From assembly GCA_035533295.1 (NCBI GenBank), contig DATLUA010000054.1, positions 1-64,000 on the forward strand: DNA of 64,000 bases, in the 5' to 3' direction. Position numbers and translations under genes: made by a program. This document shows positions 15,653-25,219 of this stretch, piece after piece. Under the pieces are notes generated by a model that had not been told where the DNA came from, did not search any database, and saw nothing but the letters and a program-made list of their open reading frames with translations. This DNA is from JAGWJU01 sp035533295. GTDB lineage: Bacteria; Elusimicrobiota; Elusimicrobia; UBA1565; UBA9628. The number at the start of each line of letters is the position of its first letter. The first letter of the stretch is position 1.

Positions 15653-17914
15653 ATGTGGAGAGCCTCCCGCCGCCTTTTCGCTAAAGCTTCCAAGAAGAGC
15701 CGGAAAAACAGCGCCTTTTCATCGGCTGCGCGCTGGCTTTTGGGGCTGTGCGCCTCGCTCTACTTCGCCGCGCTGGTCTACGCCCCCGCGCTTTCCGGCC
15801 CCTTCGGGCGCGCCGCGCACGAGGTCCTCATCCGCCTTCTGGGCCTCCCCACCTATTTCATCCCGGTTTTCCTGGCGGCCGTCTTGTTCCAGTACTTCCA
15901 CAAGGATTCCAGCCGCATGCGCCTAGCCGCCTTGGGCTCCCTCATAGCCCTGGCGGATTTGTGCGTGGCCGCGTCCTTGTTCGGGCAGTGGCTCTTTGCC
16001 AATGCCGCGGCCGGCGGCGGCGCCTTCGGCAAGGCCGTGGAGCAGGCGTTCTACGGCTCGGTGGGAGGCTTTGGCACGCTGGCTATCGTTCTGACCCTTC
16101 TTCTCTTATCACTGCACCTGGCCTTCGGCATCCATTGGTCCCGGCTCTTGGTCCAGGGGTTCAAGACGTTGGCCGCGGACTACCGCAACTGGCAGAAAGC
16201 GCGTAAGGATTTGGCCCTTGAGTTAAAGCGCGCGCGCCTAGAGCGGGAAAAGAGCGAGGCAACGGCCGCGGTTACGGCCAAGGCCTCGGCGAAAGCCGCC
16301 GGGCCCATGCCGCAGAATTCAACCGCGTCCGAGCCCGCCAGGCCGGCGATGGTCATCCGTGAGGAAAAATCCAGGTCCGCCGCGCGCGCCCACGCTCCGG
16401 CCAAGGCGCCCCCGCCGCCGGCGCCGGGATCGCCTTACGCCAACTACCAGGCCCCGCCGCCCGACTTGCTCCAGCCGCCGCCGCCGTCTACGGAGCGCGG
16501 CAAACCCTCGCAGGAGGAGTTGACCCTGGCCGCCCAGGAGCTGGAGAAGACCTTGAAGAGCTTCGGCGTCGAGGCCAGCGTGAGCGGCTGCTCGCCGGGT
16601 CCCGTCATCACGCGCTACGAGCTTTCTCCCGCGCCGGGCGTCAAGGTGAGTTCGATCGTCTCTTTGGAGAACGACATCGCCTTGTCCATGAAGGCGCGCG
16701 GCATCCGCATCATCGCGCCCATTCCCGGCAAGGCCGCGGTAGGCGTGGAAATCCCCAACCACAAGCCGGCCATGGTCGTGCTGCGGGATATTTTGGGCAT
16801 GCCGGTTCTCCCCTCGCAGGCGCCGCCCCTGTCCTTCGCGCTGGGCCTCTCCGCCGACGGCGAGCCCACGGCGGTCGATTTACAGAAGATGCCCCACCTG
16901 CTGGTGGCGGGCGCGACCAACAGCGGCAAGTCCGTGGCCCTGCACGCGCTGGTCATGTCCATCTTGATGCGCCGGCGCCCGGACGAGGTCAAGTTCCTGA
17001 TGATCGACCCCAAGCGCCTGGAGCTGACTTTCTACGACGGCATCCCCCATCTTTTCGATCCGACCGCGCCCTGCGAGGAAGCGGGCGTGATCACCAGCCC
17101 CAAGGCCGCGGCCAAGTCCCTGGGCGCCCTGGTCAAGCTCATGGAAAAGCGCTACGAGAAGTTCCAGCACATGGGCGTGCGCAACATCGACGCCTACAAC
17201 GAGGAAGCTGACAAGAACGAGATGGAGAGGGAGTTCTTCGTCGTGGTCATCATCGACGAGCTGGCGGACCTGATGCTGGTCTCGCAGGAACGGGTCGAGG
17301 ACGCCATCCAGCGGCTGACCCAGATGGCGCGCGCGGTGGGCATCCACCTGGTGTTGGCCACCCAGCGGCCCTCGGTGGACGTCATCACGGGCGTCATCAA
17401 GGCCAATTTGCCCGCGCGGCTGGCGATGCAGGTGATTTCCCGCGTGGACTCGAAGGTCATCTTGGATGGCGTGGGCGCCGAGTCCTTGCAGGGCCGCGGC
17501 GACATGCTCTACTTGGCCGCCGGCGCGCAGAGGCCCGAGCGCTGCCAGGGGGCGTACGTCAGCGAGCAGGAAATCCGCGCGGTGGTCAAGCACTTAAAGA
17601 CCCAGGGCAAGCCCAGCTACCCGATGCTGGAGACCATGGCCGCGGCGAGCAGCGCCGATGATTTGGCGTCTTTCGGCGTCGAGCCCTTGGAATTCTCGCA
17701 AGCCCTGAAGCTGGTTTTGGAGCGCCGGCGCGTCTCCCAGGATCTGCTCAAGTCCCAGTTCGGTTCCTCGGCGCGCGCGACCAATCTGCTTAGCCTGCTC
17801 GAAATCAAGGAGATGATTTTCAAGCCCGAAGGCTCCAACCGCTGGGAAATCAATTTCGACCGTATCGAGGACTACATGCGGCAGTATTTCCCCCAGGTTC
17901 CTCTGGGAAAGTAG
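15653..17914 (+). CDS. ftsK: DNA translocase FtsK/SpoIIIE
   Basis: A 753-aa protein. The N-terminal about 170 residues carry four membrane segments. A charged, proline-rich linker with PPPPAPGSPYANYQAPPPD leads to the motor: alpha/beta domains with LEKTLKSFGVEASVSGCSPG and Walker A VAGATNSGKSVALHAL (about residues 417-432). Walker B is VVVIIDELADLML. A C-terminal winged-helix gamma-like domain (RVSQDLLKSQFGSSARATNL) follows. It pumps chromosomal DNA at the division septum to resolve dimers. It is shorter than E. coli FtsK, as usual for the SpoIIIE type. Confidence 0.96.
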   Translation: MWRASRRLFAKASKKSRKNSAFSSAARWLLGLCASLYFAALVYAPALSGPFGRAAHEVLIRLLGLPTYFIPVFLAAVLFQYFHKDSSRMRLAALGSLIALADLCVAASLFGQWLFANAAAGGGAFGKAVEQAFYGSVGGFGTLAIVLTLLLLSLHLAFGIHWSRLLVQGFKTLAADYRNWQKARKDLALELKRARLEREKSEATAAVTAKASAKAAGPMPQNSTASEPARPAMVIREEKSRSAARAHAPAKAPPPPAPGSPYANYQAPPPDLLQPPPPSTERGKPSQEELTLAAQELEKTLKSFGVEASVSGCSPGPVITRYELSPAPGVKVSSIVSLENDIALSMKARGIRIIAPIPGKAAVGVEIPNHKPAMVVLRDILGMPVLPSQAPPLSFALGLSADGEPTAVDLQKMPHLLVAGATNSGKSVALHALVMSILMRRRPDEVKFLMIDPKRLELTFYDGIPHLFDPTAPCEEAGVITSPKAAAKSLGALVKLMEKRYEKFQHMGVRNIDAYNEEADKNEMEREFFVVVIIDELADLMLVSQERVEDAIQRLTQMARAVGIHLVLATQRPSVDVITGVIKANLPARLAMQVISRVDSKVILDGVGAESLQGRGDMLYLAAGAQRPERCQGAYVSEQEIRAVVKHLKTQGKPSYPMLETMAAASSADDLASFGVEPLEFSQALKLVLERRRVSQDLLKSQFGSSARATNLLSLLEIKEMIFKPEGSNRWEINFDRIEDYMRQYFPQVPLGK

Positions 17915-17915
17915 G

Positions 17916-18117
17916 GGTGCGGAAAGAAAAAAGAAGGAATGGAAGGAAACGGATGGAAAAGAAAGGAAAGGACCGGAAAAGCGAAAAAACGCAGCGGAGA
18001 AATTCTCCCCCGCTTCCCGTGCCGTCTTCTTTTTCTTTCCGTTTTCTTCCGTTCCTCTCCGTTGCGTTCCTTTCCCTTCTCTTCCTTCTGTTCCATCCTT
18101 TCCCCTCCTTCGCCGCT
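17916..18117. repeat. polypurine block followed by polypyrimidine block
   Basis: The top strand is almost pure A/G from 17916 to about 17998, then almost pure C/T from about 18003 to 18117. The two blocks are built from similar short words (GGAAAGG/CCTTTCC types), so they form a long imperfect inverted repeat. It overlaps the first 65 codons of lolA. Confidence 0.7.
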
Positions 18118-18744
18118 TCTGCGCCCCCCACGTTGGCCGACATCGCCGCTCACTTCGACGCCTTGGACTCCAGCATGACCTCCTTGACCTGCCGGTTCGT
18201 CGAGGAAATGAATTTGGGCGCGGGTGCCCCGTCCCAGAGCGTGTCCGGCTTCGTGCAGTACAAGAAGCCCGACTTGCTGCGCATCGAGTACAAGACGCCC
18301 GAGGCGCAGAGCGTGGTGCTGGACGGCAAGGACCTGTGGATTTGGCGCCCGTCCGCCGGCCAGGCCATCGAGACCAGTGTCGCGGACTGGAAAGAATCCC
18401 AGCCCATGGCCCGGCAGCTTCTTGATTTCGGGCATTATGGCCGGATGCTTGCGGACTACGAGGTCTCCATCGCGTCCGTGTCGGCGCCGGACGCGCGGGG
18501 TTTTTACGACGTGCTCCTGGACTTAAAGCCCAAAAATGGCGGCGGCTACACTTTGCGCCTGGGCCTTTCCACCCGCGATTACTTTCCCGCGCGGACCTGG
18601 ATGACGGTCGGAAGCGTCACCATGGAGTCGGTTTTCTCCGACGTGCGCTTGAACCCCGCGATTTCGGGCAACGCATTTCATTTCACGCCGCCGCCCGACG
18701 CCGACGTTTTTCGGAACTTCAAGCTCCCGCAGGCGGGCCAATGA
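17917..18744 (+). CDS. lolA: outer-membrane lipoprotein carrier protein LolA
   Basis: A 275-aa frame. Residues from about 70 form a LolA domain: FDALDSSMTSLTCRFVEEM, VSGFVQYKKPDLLRIEYKTP and VLDGKDLWIWRP. LolA carries lipoproteins across the periplasm, so the cell has an outer membrane. The N-terminus is odd: about 30 basic residues, then a long Phe/Leu/Pro signal peptide (FRFLPFLSVAFLSLLFLLFH) ending ASA. This part is encoded by a purine-rich then pyrimidine-rich tract. Starts at GTG 17917 and ATG 17953 are both possible; the latter leaves a more normal signal peptide. Confidence 0.85.
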   Translation: MRKEKRRNGRKRMEKKGKDRKSEKTQRRNSPPLPVPSSFSFRFLPFLSVAFLSLLFLLFHPFPSFAASAPPTLADIAAHFDALDSSMTSLTCRFVEEMNLGAGAPSQSVSGFVQYKKPDLLRIEYKTPEAQSVVLDGKDLWIWRPSAGQAIETSVADWKESQPMARQLLDFGHYGRMLADYEVSIASVSAPDARGFYDVLLDLKPKNGGGYTLRLGLSTRDYFPARTWMTVGSVTMESVFSDVRLNPAISGNAFHFTPPPDADVFRNFKLPQAGQ

Positions 18745-19469
18745 CGGCGGGAGAACTTGCCGTCGCCGGGGACGCGCTCAAGCGCGCGCGCCTTAAAAAG
18801 GGCGAGAGCCTGGAGGACGCCGCCCGCCAGACGCGCGTTCCCAGGAAATTCCTGGCGGCGCTGGAAGACGGGCGCATCGACGATTTCCCCGCGCCCGTCT
18901 ACGCCGAGGGCTTTTTCAACATCTACAGCGAACACCTGGGGCTTTCGAAGGCCTCGCTGCGTGGCGAAGGCGCCGCGAACAGCGAGATGGAGAAGCCCGA
19001 GACGCCGACGGCGAAAATGGATAACGCGCATGCCGGCGAAGAGATCTCGCACGCGGAAAACCACGCCGCTCCCCGCGGGTCGGACAGTTACCGGCTGCTC
19101 ATGACCGCCTCCATCGCGGTCTTGGCCGCCTTCGCGATTTGGCTGTGGCATGCGTCTTCGTCCATGTGGCTTCCCAAGCGCCCGGCTGAAGCCGTTCCGG
19201 CGGACGCCGCCGCGCCGCAAGCCGCCGCTTTTCCCGCCAAGGTGGATTTAACCATCATTTTCCATCATGAAGTCTGGCTCCGCGTCCTGGTCGATGGCAA
19301 GCCGGCTTTCGCCGGCAGGGTTCCGAAGGGAGGGATGCGCGAATGGAAGGCGCGCAAGAACGTCGTTCTCGAGACCGGCGACCCCCGGGCCTTCGATTTG
19401 ATGGTCAACGGTGCCCCCTATTCCATCATTCCCAACATGTCGGAACGATATCTCATACGGGCGCGCTGA
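18741..19469 (+). CDS. rodZ: RodZ-like HTH membrane protein
   Basis: A 242-aa protein with a RodZ layout. The N-terminal Xre-type helix-turn-helix (GDALKRARLKKGESLEDAAR, then FLAALEDGRIDDFPAPVYAEGF) is followed by a charged linker and one membrane helix (TASIAVLAAFAIWLWHASS, about 121-139). A C-terminal DUF4115-type beta domain follows (TIIFHHEVWLRVLVDGK...). RodZ links MreB to the rod-shape machinery. It starts in an ATGA overlap with lolA and precedes pgsA. No mre genes are in the window. Confidence 0.87.
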   Translation: MTAGELAVAGDALKRARLKKGESLEDAARQTRVPRKFLAALEDGRIDDFPAPVYAEGFFNIYSEHLGLSKASLRGEGAANSEMEKPETPTAKMDNAHAGEEISHAENHAAPRGSDSYRLLMTASIAVLAAFAIWLWHASSSMWLPKRPAEAVPADAAAPQAAAFPAKVDLTIIFHHEVWLRVLVDGKPAFAGRVPKGGMREWKARKNVVLETGDPRAFDLMVNGAPYSIIPNMSERYLIRAR

Positions 19470-19493
19470 CGCGCTTTAACGATCCCCGAACCG

Positions 19494-20066
19494 ATGAATC
19501 TGGCCAACCGGCTGACCGTGGCGCGCTTCGTGATGGCCTGCGCCGTTTTCGCGGCGCTCCTGCGCTCCCGGCCCGCCTTCCACTGGACGGCGTTTTTCAT
19601 CTTCGGGCTGGCCATCGCGACGGACTGGTTCGACGGGCAAATCGCGCGGCGCATGAAGAAAGTCAGCGCCTTCGGCAAGGTGGCCGACCCCATCGCGGAC
19701 AAGGTCCTGGTCCTGGGCGCCTTGATGGCTTTGGAACGCTCTTACCCGCGGATGGTCCCTCTCTGGGCCGTATTCCTGATTCTCGCGCGGGAGCTCTTGA
19801 TCGGAGGCCTGCGCGTGCTCTCGGCCGTTTCCAACCGGCCCGTTGCCGCGGAGAAATGGGGCAAATGGAAGATGGGTTTTCAAAGCTTCGCGGTGCTGAC
19901 CGTCATCGGCATCTTGGCCGCGATGGAAACCTGGCCCGCTGCCGCCCCGTCCTGGACGGGCGAGTTGGTCTACGGCCTGACCGTCATGTGCGTCGCGGCC
20001 TCATGGAGTTCCGCCTATTTTTACTATCGGAACTCCCGGAAGCTGCTGGAAACGTCGTGGAGCTAG
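19494..20066 (+). CDS. pgsA: CDP-diacylglycerol--glycerol-3-phosphate 3-phosphatidyltransferase
   Basis: A 190-aa membrane protein starting MNLANRLTVARFVMA, typical for PgsA. The CDP-alcohol phosphatidyltransferase motif D-G-x2-A-R-x8-G-x3-D-x3-D is complete: DGQIARRMKKVSAFGKVADP, then IADK (about residues 44-67). It makes phosphatidylglycerol phosphate at the inner membrane. It is the last gene of the rpsO-pnp-accB-ftsK-lolA-rodZ run, about 25 nt after rodZ. Confidence 0.95.
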   Translation: MNLANRLTVARFVMACAVFAALLRSRPAFHWTAFFIFGLAIATDWFDGQIARRMKKVSAFGKVADPIADKVLVLGALMALERSYPRMVPLWAVFLILARELLIGGLRVLSAVSNRPVAAEKWGKWKMGFQSFAVLTVIGILAAMETWPAAAPSWTGELVYGLTVMCVAASWSSAYFYYRNSRKLLETSWS

Positions 20067-20090
20067 CGCCGCTAAGAGAGAGCAGTTTCC

Positions 20091-20120
20091 TTGTTAGCCC
20101 GTTTTTATTTAAGCTATAGT
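20091..20120 (+). promoter_or_regulatory. promoter of the POTRA protein gene
   Basis: TTGTTA (20091-20096), an 18-nt spacer and TATAGT (20115-20120). The ATG at 20130 begins 9 nt after the -10 box, leaving a leader of about 0-3 nt. Confidence 0.75.
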
Positions 20121-20129
20121 GCATCGTCG

Positions 20130-21329
20130 ATGAAAAAATACATCTGGCTCGCGGCGACGGCCGCCGTCTGCCTTTTCCCGGCCCGGGCCGGCGCGCAGTC
20201 CTGGATGCACCCTGTCTCCACCGAGGCCGTGAGCGCGTCATCGGCGCCGGCCTTGAATCTGGGCCAGCCGCTTTCTCTGGACAAGGGCCCCTGGGTGCTG
20301 GGCGAAATCGTGTTTGTCTCCAACAACCAACTGGTCGCCAACATGACTTGGCGCGATCAGGTGCGCGGCGCGCCCGGCGAGCTCTACACCAAGGCCGACA
20401 TCCTTTCCGACGTGGACAACTTGAAGGGCCTGGGAGACTTCGCCGAAGTGACCCCCGCGGTCTACGCCATCCCCGGCTCGCCCACGCCGTCGGAATATTT
20501 CGGCATTTCGGCCTCGACCAACGAGGTGCGCCTGGTTTTCGACGTCCAGCAAAAATCCGTGGCGCAGTCCTCGGCCGCCGCAGCGGCCCTGCCGGTGCCG
20601 GTCTCGGGCATGATTTTGACGCCGACCGCCTACCGGGGCATGGGGCATTTCACCAACCCGGGTTTGAGTCTGGATTTCAACGGCACCTACTACATCGGCC
20701 GCCTCTACGGAAAGAACAACTACGCCAACGACCCCACGCACACCAACTACCTTGATCAAGTCGGCCTGTGGCTTTTGACCATCGACGGCAAGATGCAGGT
20801 ACAGTCCGAGACCAAATACCGGCCCGCCCTGGCCTTCGGCACGGAGGGCACGCTGTCCTTCCTAGACACCTCCCAGCCCACGCCGACAACCAACGCGCCC
20901 ACGGAAACGGTCACGGTCGCGAGCAATAAGACCAAGATTTTGACCGACGCCTACGTGGTGGCCAGCAAGAAGTTCGGGCCCGTGCGCACCAGCGTGGGCT
21001 ATATGCAGGGCGACATGGGCGACTTCGTCTCCCAACTTTCGGGCTTCTTGTCCCCCAGCGCCTTTATTTTCTACCACGGCGAGCCGGGCCAGACGGTGCA
21101 CACCAACAGCGTGCCTTTCGCCAGCGTCTTTGGCTTTCCGCACAAGAACATGCCCCTGGGCATGGAGGTCATGGAGTTCAACGGCGCGGCGCTCCACCCG
21201 ATTCTCTTCAACTTCCGCGTGGGCTCCTTCCTGCACGCGAACTTCGACGTGGGCTACCTGCGCTTCGACGGCGGTTACGACGTGTTGGGCCTCATCAACT
21301 TCCGCTGGAGCGAGTTCCCCAACCGCTAG
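20130..21329 (+). CDS. outer-membrane protein with POTRA-like domain
   Basis: A 399-aa protein with a signal peptide (MKKYIWLAATAAVCLFPARAGA). Residues about 50-155 resemble one POTRA domain: GPWVLGEIVFVSNNQLV, LYTKADILSDVDNLKGLGDF, then NEVRLVFDVQQK. The rest has alternating beta-strand character (TYYIGRLYGKNN, NFRVGSFLHANFDVGYLRFD), consistent with a barrel. POTRA-barrel proteins of the Omp85 type insert or secrete proteins, but this barrel looks short and I see no Omp85 signature. An in-frame TTG at 20091 is inside the promoter and was rejected. Confidence 0.72.
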   Translation: MKKYIWLAATAAVCLFPARAGAQSWMHPVSTEAVSASSAPALNLGQPLSLDKGPWVLGEIVFVSNNQLVANMTWRDQVRGAPGELYTKADILSDVDNLKGLGDFAEVTPAVYAIPGSPTPSEYFGISASTNEVRLVFDVQQKSVAQSSAAAAALPVPVSGMILTPTAYRGMGHFTNPGLSLDFNGTYYIGRLYGKNNYANDPTHTNYLDQVGLWLLTIDGKMQVQSETKYRPALAFGTEGTLSFLDTSQPTPTTNAPTETVTVASNKTKILTDAYVVASKKFGPVRTSVGYMQGDMGDFVSQLSGFLSPSAFIFYHGEPGQTVHTNSVPFASVFGFPHKNMPLGMEVMEFNGAALHPILFNFRVGSFLHANFDVGYLRFDGGYDVLGLINFRWSEFPNR

Positions 21330-21341
21330 GCCGTTCCGTTA

Positions 21342-22943
21342 TCACCGAACCCGGTATATCTCAAGGGCCGGCCGGCCCGTCGGATCGCGAAAAACCTTGA
21401 CCCGCGCCAAGGGCGCGTCCAGCCTTGCCGCTGCGGCTTTAAGCTCGCGGGCTATGTCCGATTCCGTGTCGTTCTCAACGAGGAAATAAGGCCTGTCCTT
21501 GCGGAGCAGCCACCTCCTCCAAGGAAGACGGTTGCTTAAAATCCGGTCAGGCCACGGAATAAGAACCGCCCGGCCCTGCGAAAAATAAGGCGCTGCGGCG
21601 GTGAATGGCACCGACAAGGAAATGATGGGAATCCGCGCTTCCTGGCCGGCCCATTGAGACGCTTGAATAATCAGCGGCGACATCTCGTACCAGTGCGCCG
21701 CGGCCACGTCGACATTATCCTTTCGAAAAAGCCGGGCATCGCCGGCGAACTGGGCGGCGCAGGCCAGGGCCAGCGCGCACCGGGCGGCCGCGCGCGGCCG
21801 CCCGGCGGGAACGTCGGCAATCCAGGAAACCGCCAGCACGGCCAGGATGGGAACCAAGGGGGTCAAATGGATGGCCAGCTGATCGGTCGGGCTTACGGCC
21901 GCGATGAGAAAATATCCGATGGCGATAATCCAGAGAGCCGCCGTGGCGCTCCAAAGCGTGCGCCGTCGCCAGGCGCTTCGAGCGGCAAAAGCCAAAGAGA
22001 GCAGAAGCGTCGCGGCATAGAGCCAGTGCCACGGCTCCGGGATCATGACGCCCTCTGGGCCGTCGCACAGGCTCACCAATTGGCTCGCGTTGAACTTCAG
22101 GTTCATCCAATACGCCAAGTTGCTGCAGGTCTCGTAGCCGGGCAAACCGCACGTTGGCGAGTCTCGATTGACGAGACGGCGGGCATAAAAAAAGACGCTG
22201 AACCAGCCATGAGCCGCGTTCCAAGCAAGGATGGGCAGCAGGAAAATCCCGGCGCAGAGGAGGAATCCGGAGATGAGCCGGGCTTTGGCGGCATTGGACT
22301 TTGGCAGCAGGGCGATGACCTCGCGCCAGACCAGGGCCGCGTAAAGCGCAAGACCTGCGCCGAGGCCCGCCACCCAGGTCCGGGTGCAGAGCCCCATAAA
22401 AAAAGCGGCGCAGGCCGCCCAGGCATAAGCCGGCTTGCGCGCGCGGACGAATGACAGGGCGAAGCACAAGGCCCAGACGGACGCCGCCACGTCCGGCGCA
22501 CTGACATATTCGCTGCGCGTCATCGCCATTGCGGGACAGACGGCCAGCAGGACCGTCGAGAGAAACGCGGCCGCCTTGCTTTCCGTGGCGAGAAAAGTCA
22601 GCCGCCACGTTCCCCAGAGCGCGAGGAGAAACATGAGCGCGGAGTAGCTCCGCAGCGATGCCAGCGTGCCGCCGCCCAAGGCGACAAAGGGCGAGAGCAA
22701 GTAAATCCCCCACGGTCCGTGCGAGGGGTTTAACATCAGGGGCGTTTTCCAACCAAAGACCGCGGCGCTCGGCCCCGTGAACATGTTGGGAATCTGATGA
22801 ATCCAGGCGTAGGCCGCGATGCCGCTTAGCGCCTCGCCCGTGAATACGCCTTGATACGGCCAGAGGCGGCAAAGGAGAACGAGGAAGAGCCCCCAGGAAA
22901 AAAGCACGGCGGCCGGTTCTGAAAAACGCTCAAGCCGTTTCAT
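21342..22943 (-). CDS. polytopic membrane glycosyltransferase (GT39/ArnT-like)
   Basis: A 533-aa protein starting MKRLERFSEPAAVLFSWGLF, with about ten hydrophobic helices followed by a soluble C-terminal part. The layout resembles dolichyl-phosphate-mannose or ArnT-like transferases using polyprenyl-phosphate sugars, but no catalytic motif is certain. Start 22943 makes an ATGA overlap with the upstream DUF2723 gene. The longer frame to 23072 lies inside that gene and was rejected. With the DUF2723 gene it forms a two-gene operon, probably for cell-surface glycan or glycoprotein modification. Confidence 0.75.
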   Translation of the reverse strand: MKRLERFSEPAAVLFSWGLFLVLLCRLWPYQGVFTGEALSGIAAYAWIHQIPNMFTGPSAAVFGWKTPLMLNPSHGPWGIYLLSPFVALGGGTLASLRSYSALMFLLALWGTWRLTFLATESKAAAFLSTVLLAVCPAMAMTRSEYVSAPDVAASVWALCFALSFVRARKPAYAWAACAAFFMGLCTRTWVAGLGAGLALYAALVWREVIALLPKSNAAKARLISGFLLCAGIFLLPILAWNAAHGWFSVFFYARRLVNRDSPTCGLPGYETCSNLAYWMNLKFNASQLVSLCDGPEGVMIPEPWHWLYAATLLLSLAFAARSAWRRRTLWSATAALWIIAIGYFLIAAVSPTDQLAIHLTPLVPILAVLAVSWIADVPAGRPRAAARCALALACAAQFAGDARLFRKDNVDVAAAHWYEMSPLIIQASQWAGQEARIPIISLSVPFTAAAPYFSQGRAVLIPWPDRILSNRLPWRRWLLRKDRPYFLVENDTESDIARELKAAAARLDAPLARVKVFRDPTGRPALEIYRVR

Positions 22944-25213
22944 CTGTGGGACGGGCGCTTGGCGAGGCGGCTCCGAATTTCCGGCAGGTAATGCAGCGCC
23001 GGCGCGTAACGCGGATCGACTTGCAGGGCCAAAGAGAGCTCGCGCGCCGCGATGCCCCAATCCTTGCCCCAATAGAGCACCGCGTAGTCGTAGTGGGTTT
23101 CGGCCAGAGGATAAATCGCGAGCGAGTTCTGGTAGCTCCGCTCGGCGCGGGCAGGATTCCCCAGATGCTGCTCGGCCACGCCCTCGTGCATCAAGGCATC
23201 GGCCTCCTGCTTTTTAATTTCGGCGACGACGCCGGGCAGCGCGGCGTATTGGCCGGCCAGAACGACCAAGCGCGCGCCGATTCGGGCCGCGAGCGCGTAA
23301 TTTTGGGCTGCGAGCGCGTAGTCGCCGCGCGAGAAGGCGTCGTAGCCCAAAAAGGCCGGCGCCTGTGGCGAAAGCCAGTCCATGGCCCAGCCCCATCTGA
23401 TTTGCGAAAGACCCAGGGACTTCAGGCCCGTCTCATAAGCGTCCGAGCCCGCCTTGTAGAGCGCCTGGCTGTAGTCCGCGACCACATCCGAGGTGAAAAA
23501 GTCGTGGTAGGCGTCGTAATCGTAATCGCCGCGAAAAGCCATCAAGCTCCAGGGCGCGACTGAAGCCCGTGCATCGTATTTTTGTTGCCATCCGATTAAA
23601 AACCCTTGGGATTTCGCCGAGCCCGCCAGGTCCTGCGGAACGGCGGCGTCGGGCGTGGCGAAGGCCGGCGCATCAGCGGCCGCGAGCTGTTTTAAGCCCG
23701 CGTCGCTCTCCGCCTCGCCGATAAAGGCGTTGGGGTGATCTTTCTGGAAGCCGTTTTGGTACCATGGCGCGCCGGAGAGCCCCTGCGCCACCACGCGCAC
23801 CTCCGGCCGCAGGCCCATCACGGTCTGGTAGAACCACAGGGTGTAGACCGGCACGTCTTCCTTGACGATGACCGTGCCGCGCGGCGGAACGCAGAGAAAA
23901 ACGTTGCGCGCGTAGTCGAGGCTAAAGAAGTGGCTCCTTCGGTCCATGGCGTGAACCCGCCCGGCCAAGAGCGGCGCCAGCGCCAGCGCCGCGACCGCGG
24001 CGGCGGCCAGCGCTGGACAAACGCTTTGCGCGAGCCAAGCGATGCCCTCAGCGGCCCACAGGATCAGGATGATGTCCGGAAGCAGGTAGTACGGCAGGAC
24101 GATGGCGGCGGCGTGCGGGTTGGGCGGCATGTTAGCGATGAAGAGAAAGAAAGGCCCGGTCCAATACCAGCAGGCCAAAAGCCCCAACCAGCGCCGGCGC
24201 TCATCCCTCCAACATTTGAAGAACCCCGCGGCGCAGGCGGCCAAGCCTACCAGGGAGAACTGTCTCCAAAGGTGCTGGGCGTAGAGGACCATGTTGACGC
24301 CGAAGAGCTGGCCGATGCGGTAGTTCTCGGAGATGAGATCCAGAGTGCCGCCGTACTTGGTGCGCAGCACGCTCGCGATCAAATTCCCGAAGACCGCGGG
24401 GTGGTGCCAGTCAAGCCACGGTCCCGCGGCCGAGCGCAGTGACAAGTAGGCGTAGACCGAGAGACCCAAAGCCGCGAAGACGGCGCTCCGCATGGCCCAG
24501 CGCAAGCGATCTTTCACGGGGCAGAGCCACAGGACCGTGCCTGCGATCAAGATCGCGAGGGGATAGTTTTTCTTGGACAAGGCCATTATGGCGGGAAAAA
24601 CCAAAAATGAAAACACCGACCAGAGCGCGGTTTTGTTTTTGTCCTCGTCGCCGAGCACCAGCCACAAGAGCCCGGGAATCAGCATAAGTATTTCGAGGCG
24701 GTTGCCCAAGAATAGGCCGAACAAGAAGACAAAGCCCAGCCAAACTTTTTCCCGATAAGCTCGGCCCAAACTCAGCGCCAGGGCGATCAAAATGACGGCG
24801 AGCAAAATGGAGAGCGAATACATCTCCTGGACCTGGGACACGGCCCAGAAATCCGAGTTCGGGCCCAGGAGCAGCGCCGCGCCCAGCGCCGCAATCGCGC
24901 CGAAGAATCTTTCGCTAAGAATATAGAGCGCCGAGACGGCCGCGGCACCGGCCAGGGCCGACAAGATCATCAGCCGGTAGGCGGGATTGCCCAGAGGCAC
25001 AAGGTCCATGACGTGTCCCAGCATGATGTAGAGCGGGTATCCTGTCGGGTGGGACACGCCCAAGGTCCAGGCGCTGGTGGCCATCTCGCCCGAGTCGCGA
25101 TAGGGCGCCAAGGCCGGAAAGGCGGTGAACAGGTAAAGCGCGAAGAAGCCGAAGAACAGGCCGAGCGCGGCGCTCGCGGCGGCCAAGCGCTTGGCTACTG
25201 GCCGGTTGATCAT
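22940..25213 (-). CDS. DUF2723 membrane protein with TPR-like tail
   Basis: A 757-aa protein. The N-terminal DUF2723 signature is YRDSGEMATSAWTLGVSHPT followed by GYPLYIMLGH. About 12 membrane helices follow to about residue 460. A long soluble part with helical repeats follows (YNLA-type segments such as DYALAAQNYALAARIG and ARAERSYQNSLAIYPLAETH). DUF2723 proteins are related to GT-C glycosyltransferases such as bacterial protein O-mannosyltransferases. A promoter for this start is at 25220-25248, which argues for ATG 25213 over the upstream start at 25303. Confidence 0.87.
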   Translation of the reverse strand: MINRPVAKRLAAASAALGLFFGFFALYLFTAFPALAPYRDSGEMATSAWTLGVSHPTGYPLYIMLGHVMDLVPLGNPAYRLMILSALAGAAAVSALYILSERFFGAIAALGAALLLGPNSDFWAVSQVQEMYSLSILLAVILIALALSLGRAYREKVWLGFVFLFGLFLGNRLEILMLIPGLLWLVLGDEDKNKTALWSVFSFLVFPAIMALSKKNYPLAILIAGTVLWLCPVKDRLRWAMRSAVFAALGLSVYAYLSLRSAAGPWLDWHHPAVFGNLIASVLRTKYGGTLDLISENYRIGQLFGVNMVLYAQHLWRQFSLVGLAACAAGFFKCWRDERRRWLGLLACWYWTGPFFLFIANMPPNPHAAAIVLPYYLLPDIILILWAAEGIAWLAQSVCPALAAAAVAALALAPLLAGRVHAMDRRSHFFSLDYARNVFLCVPPRGTVIVKEDVPVYTLWFYQTVMGLRPEVRVVAQGLSGAPWYQNGFQKDHPNAFIGEAESDAGLKQLAAADAPAFATPDAAVPQDLAGSAKSQGFLIGWQQKYDARASVAPWSLMAFRGDYDYDAYHDFFTSDVVADYSQALYKAGSDAYETGLKSLGLSQIRWGWAMDWLSPQAPAFLGYDAFSRGDYALAAQNYALAARIGARLVVLAGQYAALPGVVAEIKKQEADALMHEGVAEQHLGNPARAERSYQNSLAIYPLAETHYDYAVLYWGKDWGIAARELSLALQVDPRYAPALHYLPEIRSRLAKRPSHR

Positions 25214-25219
25214 CCTTGA

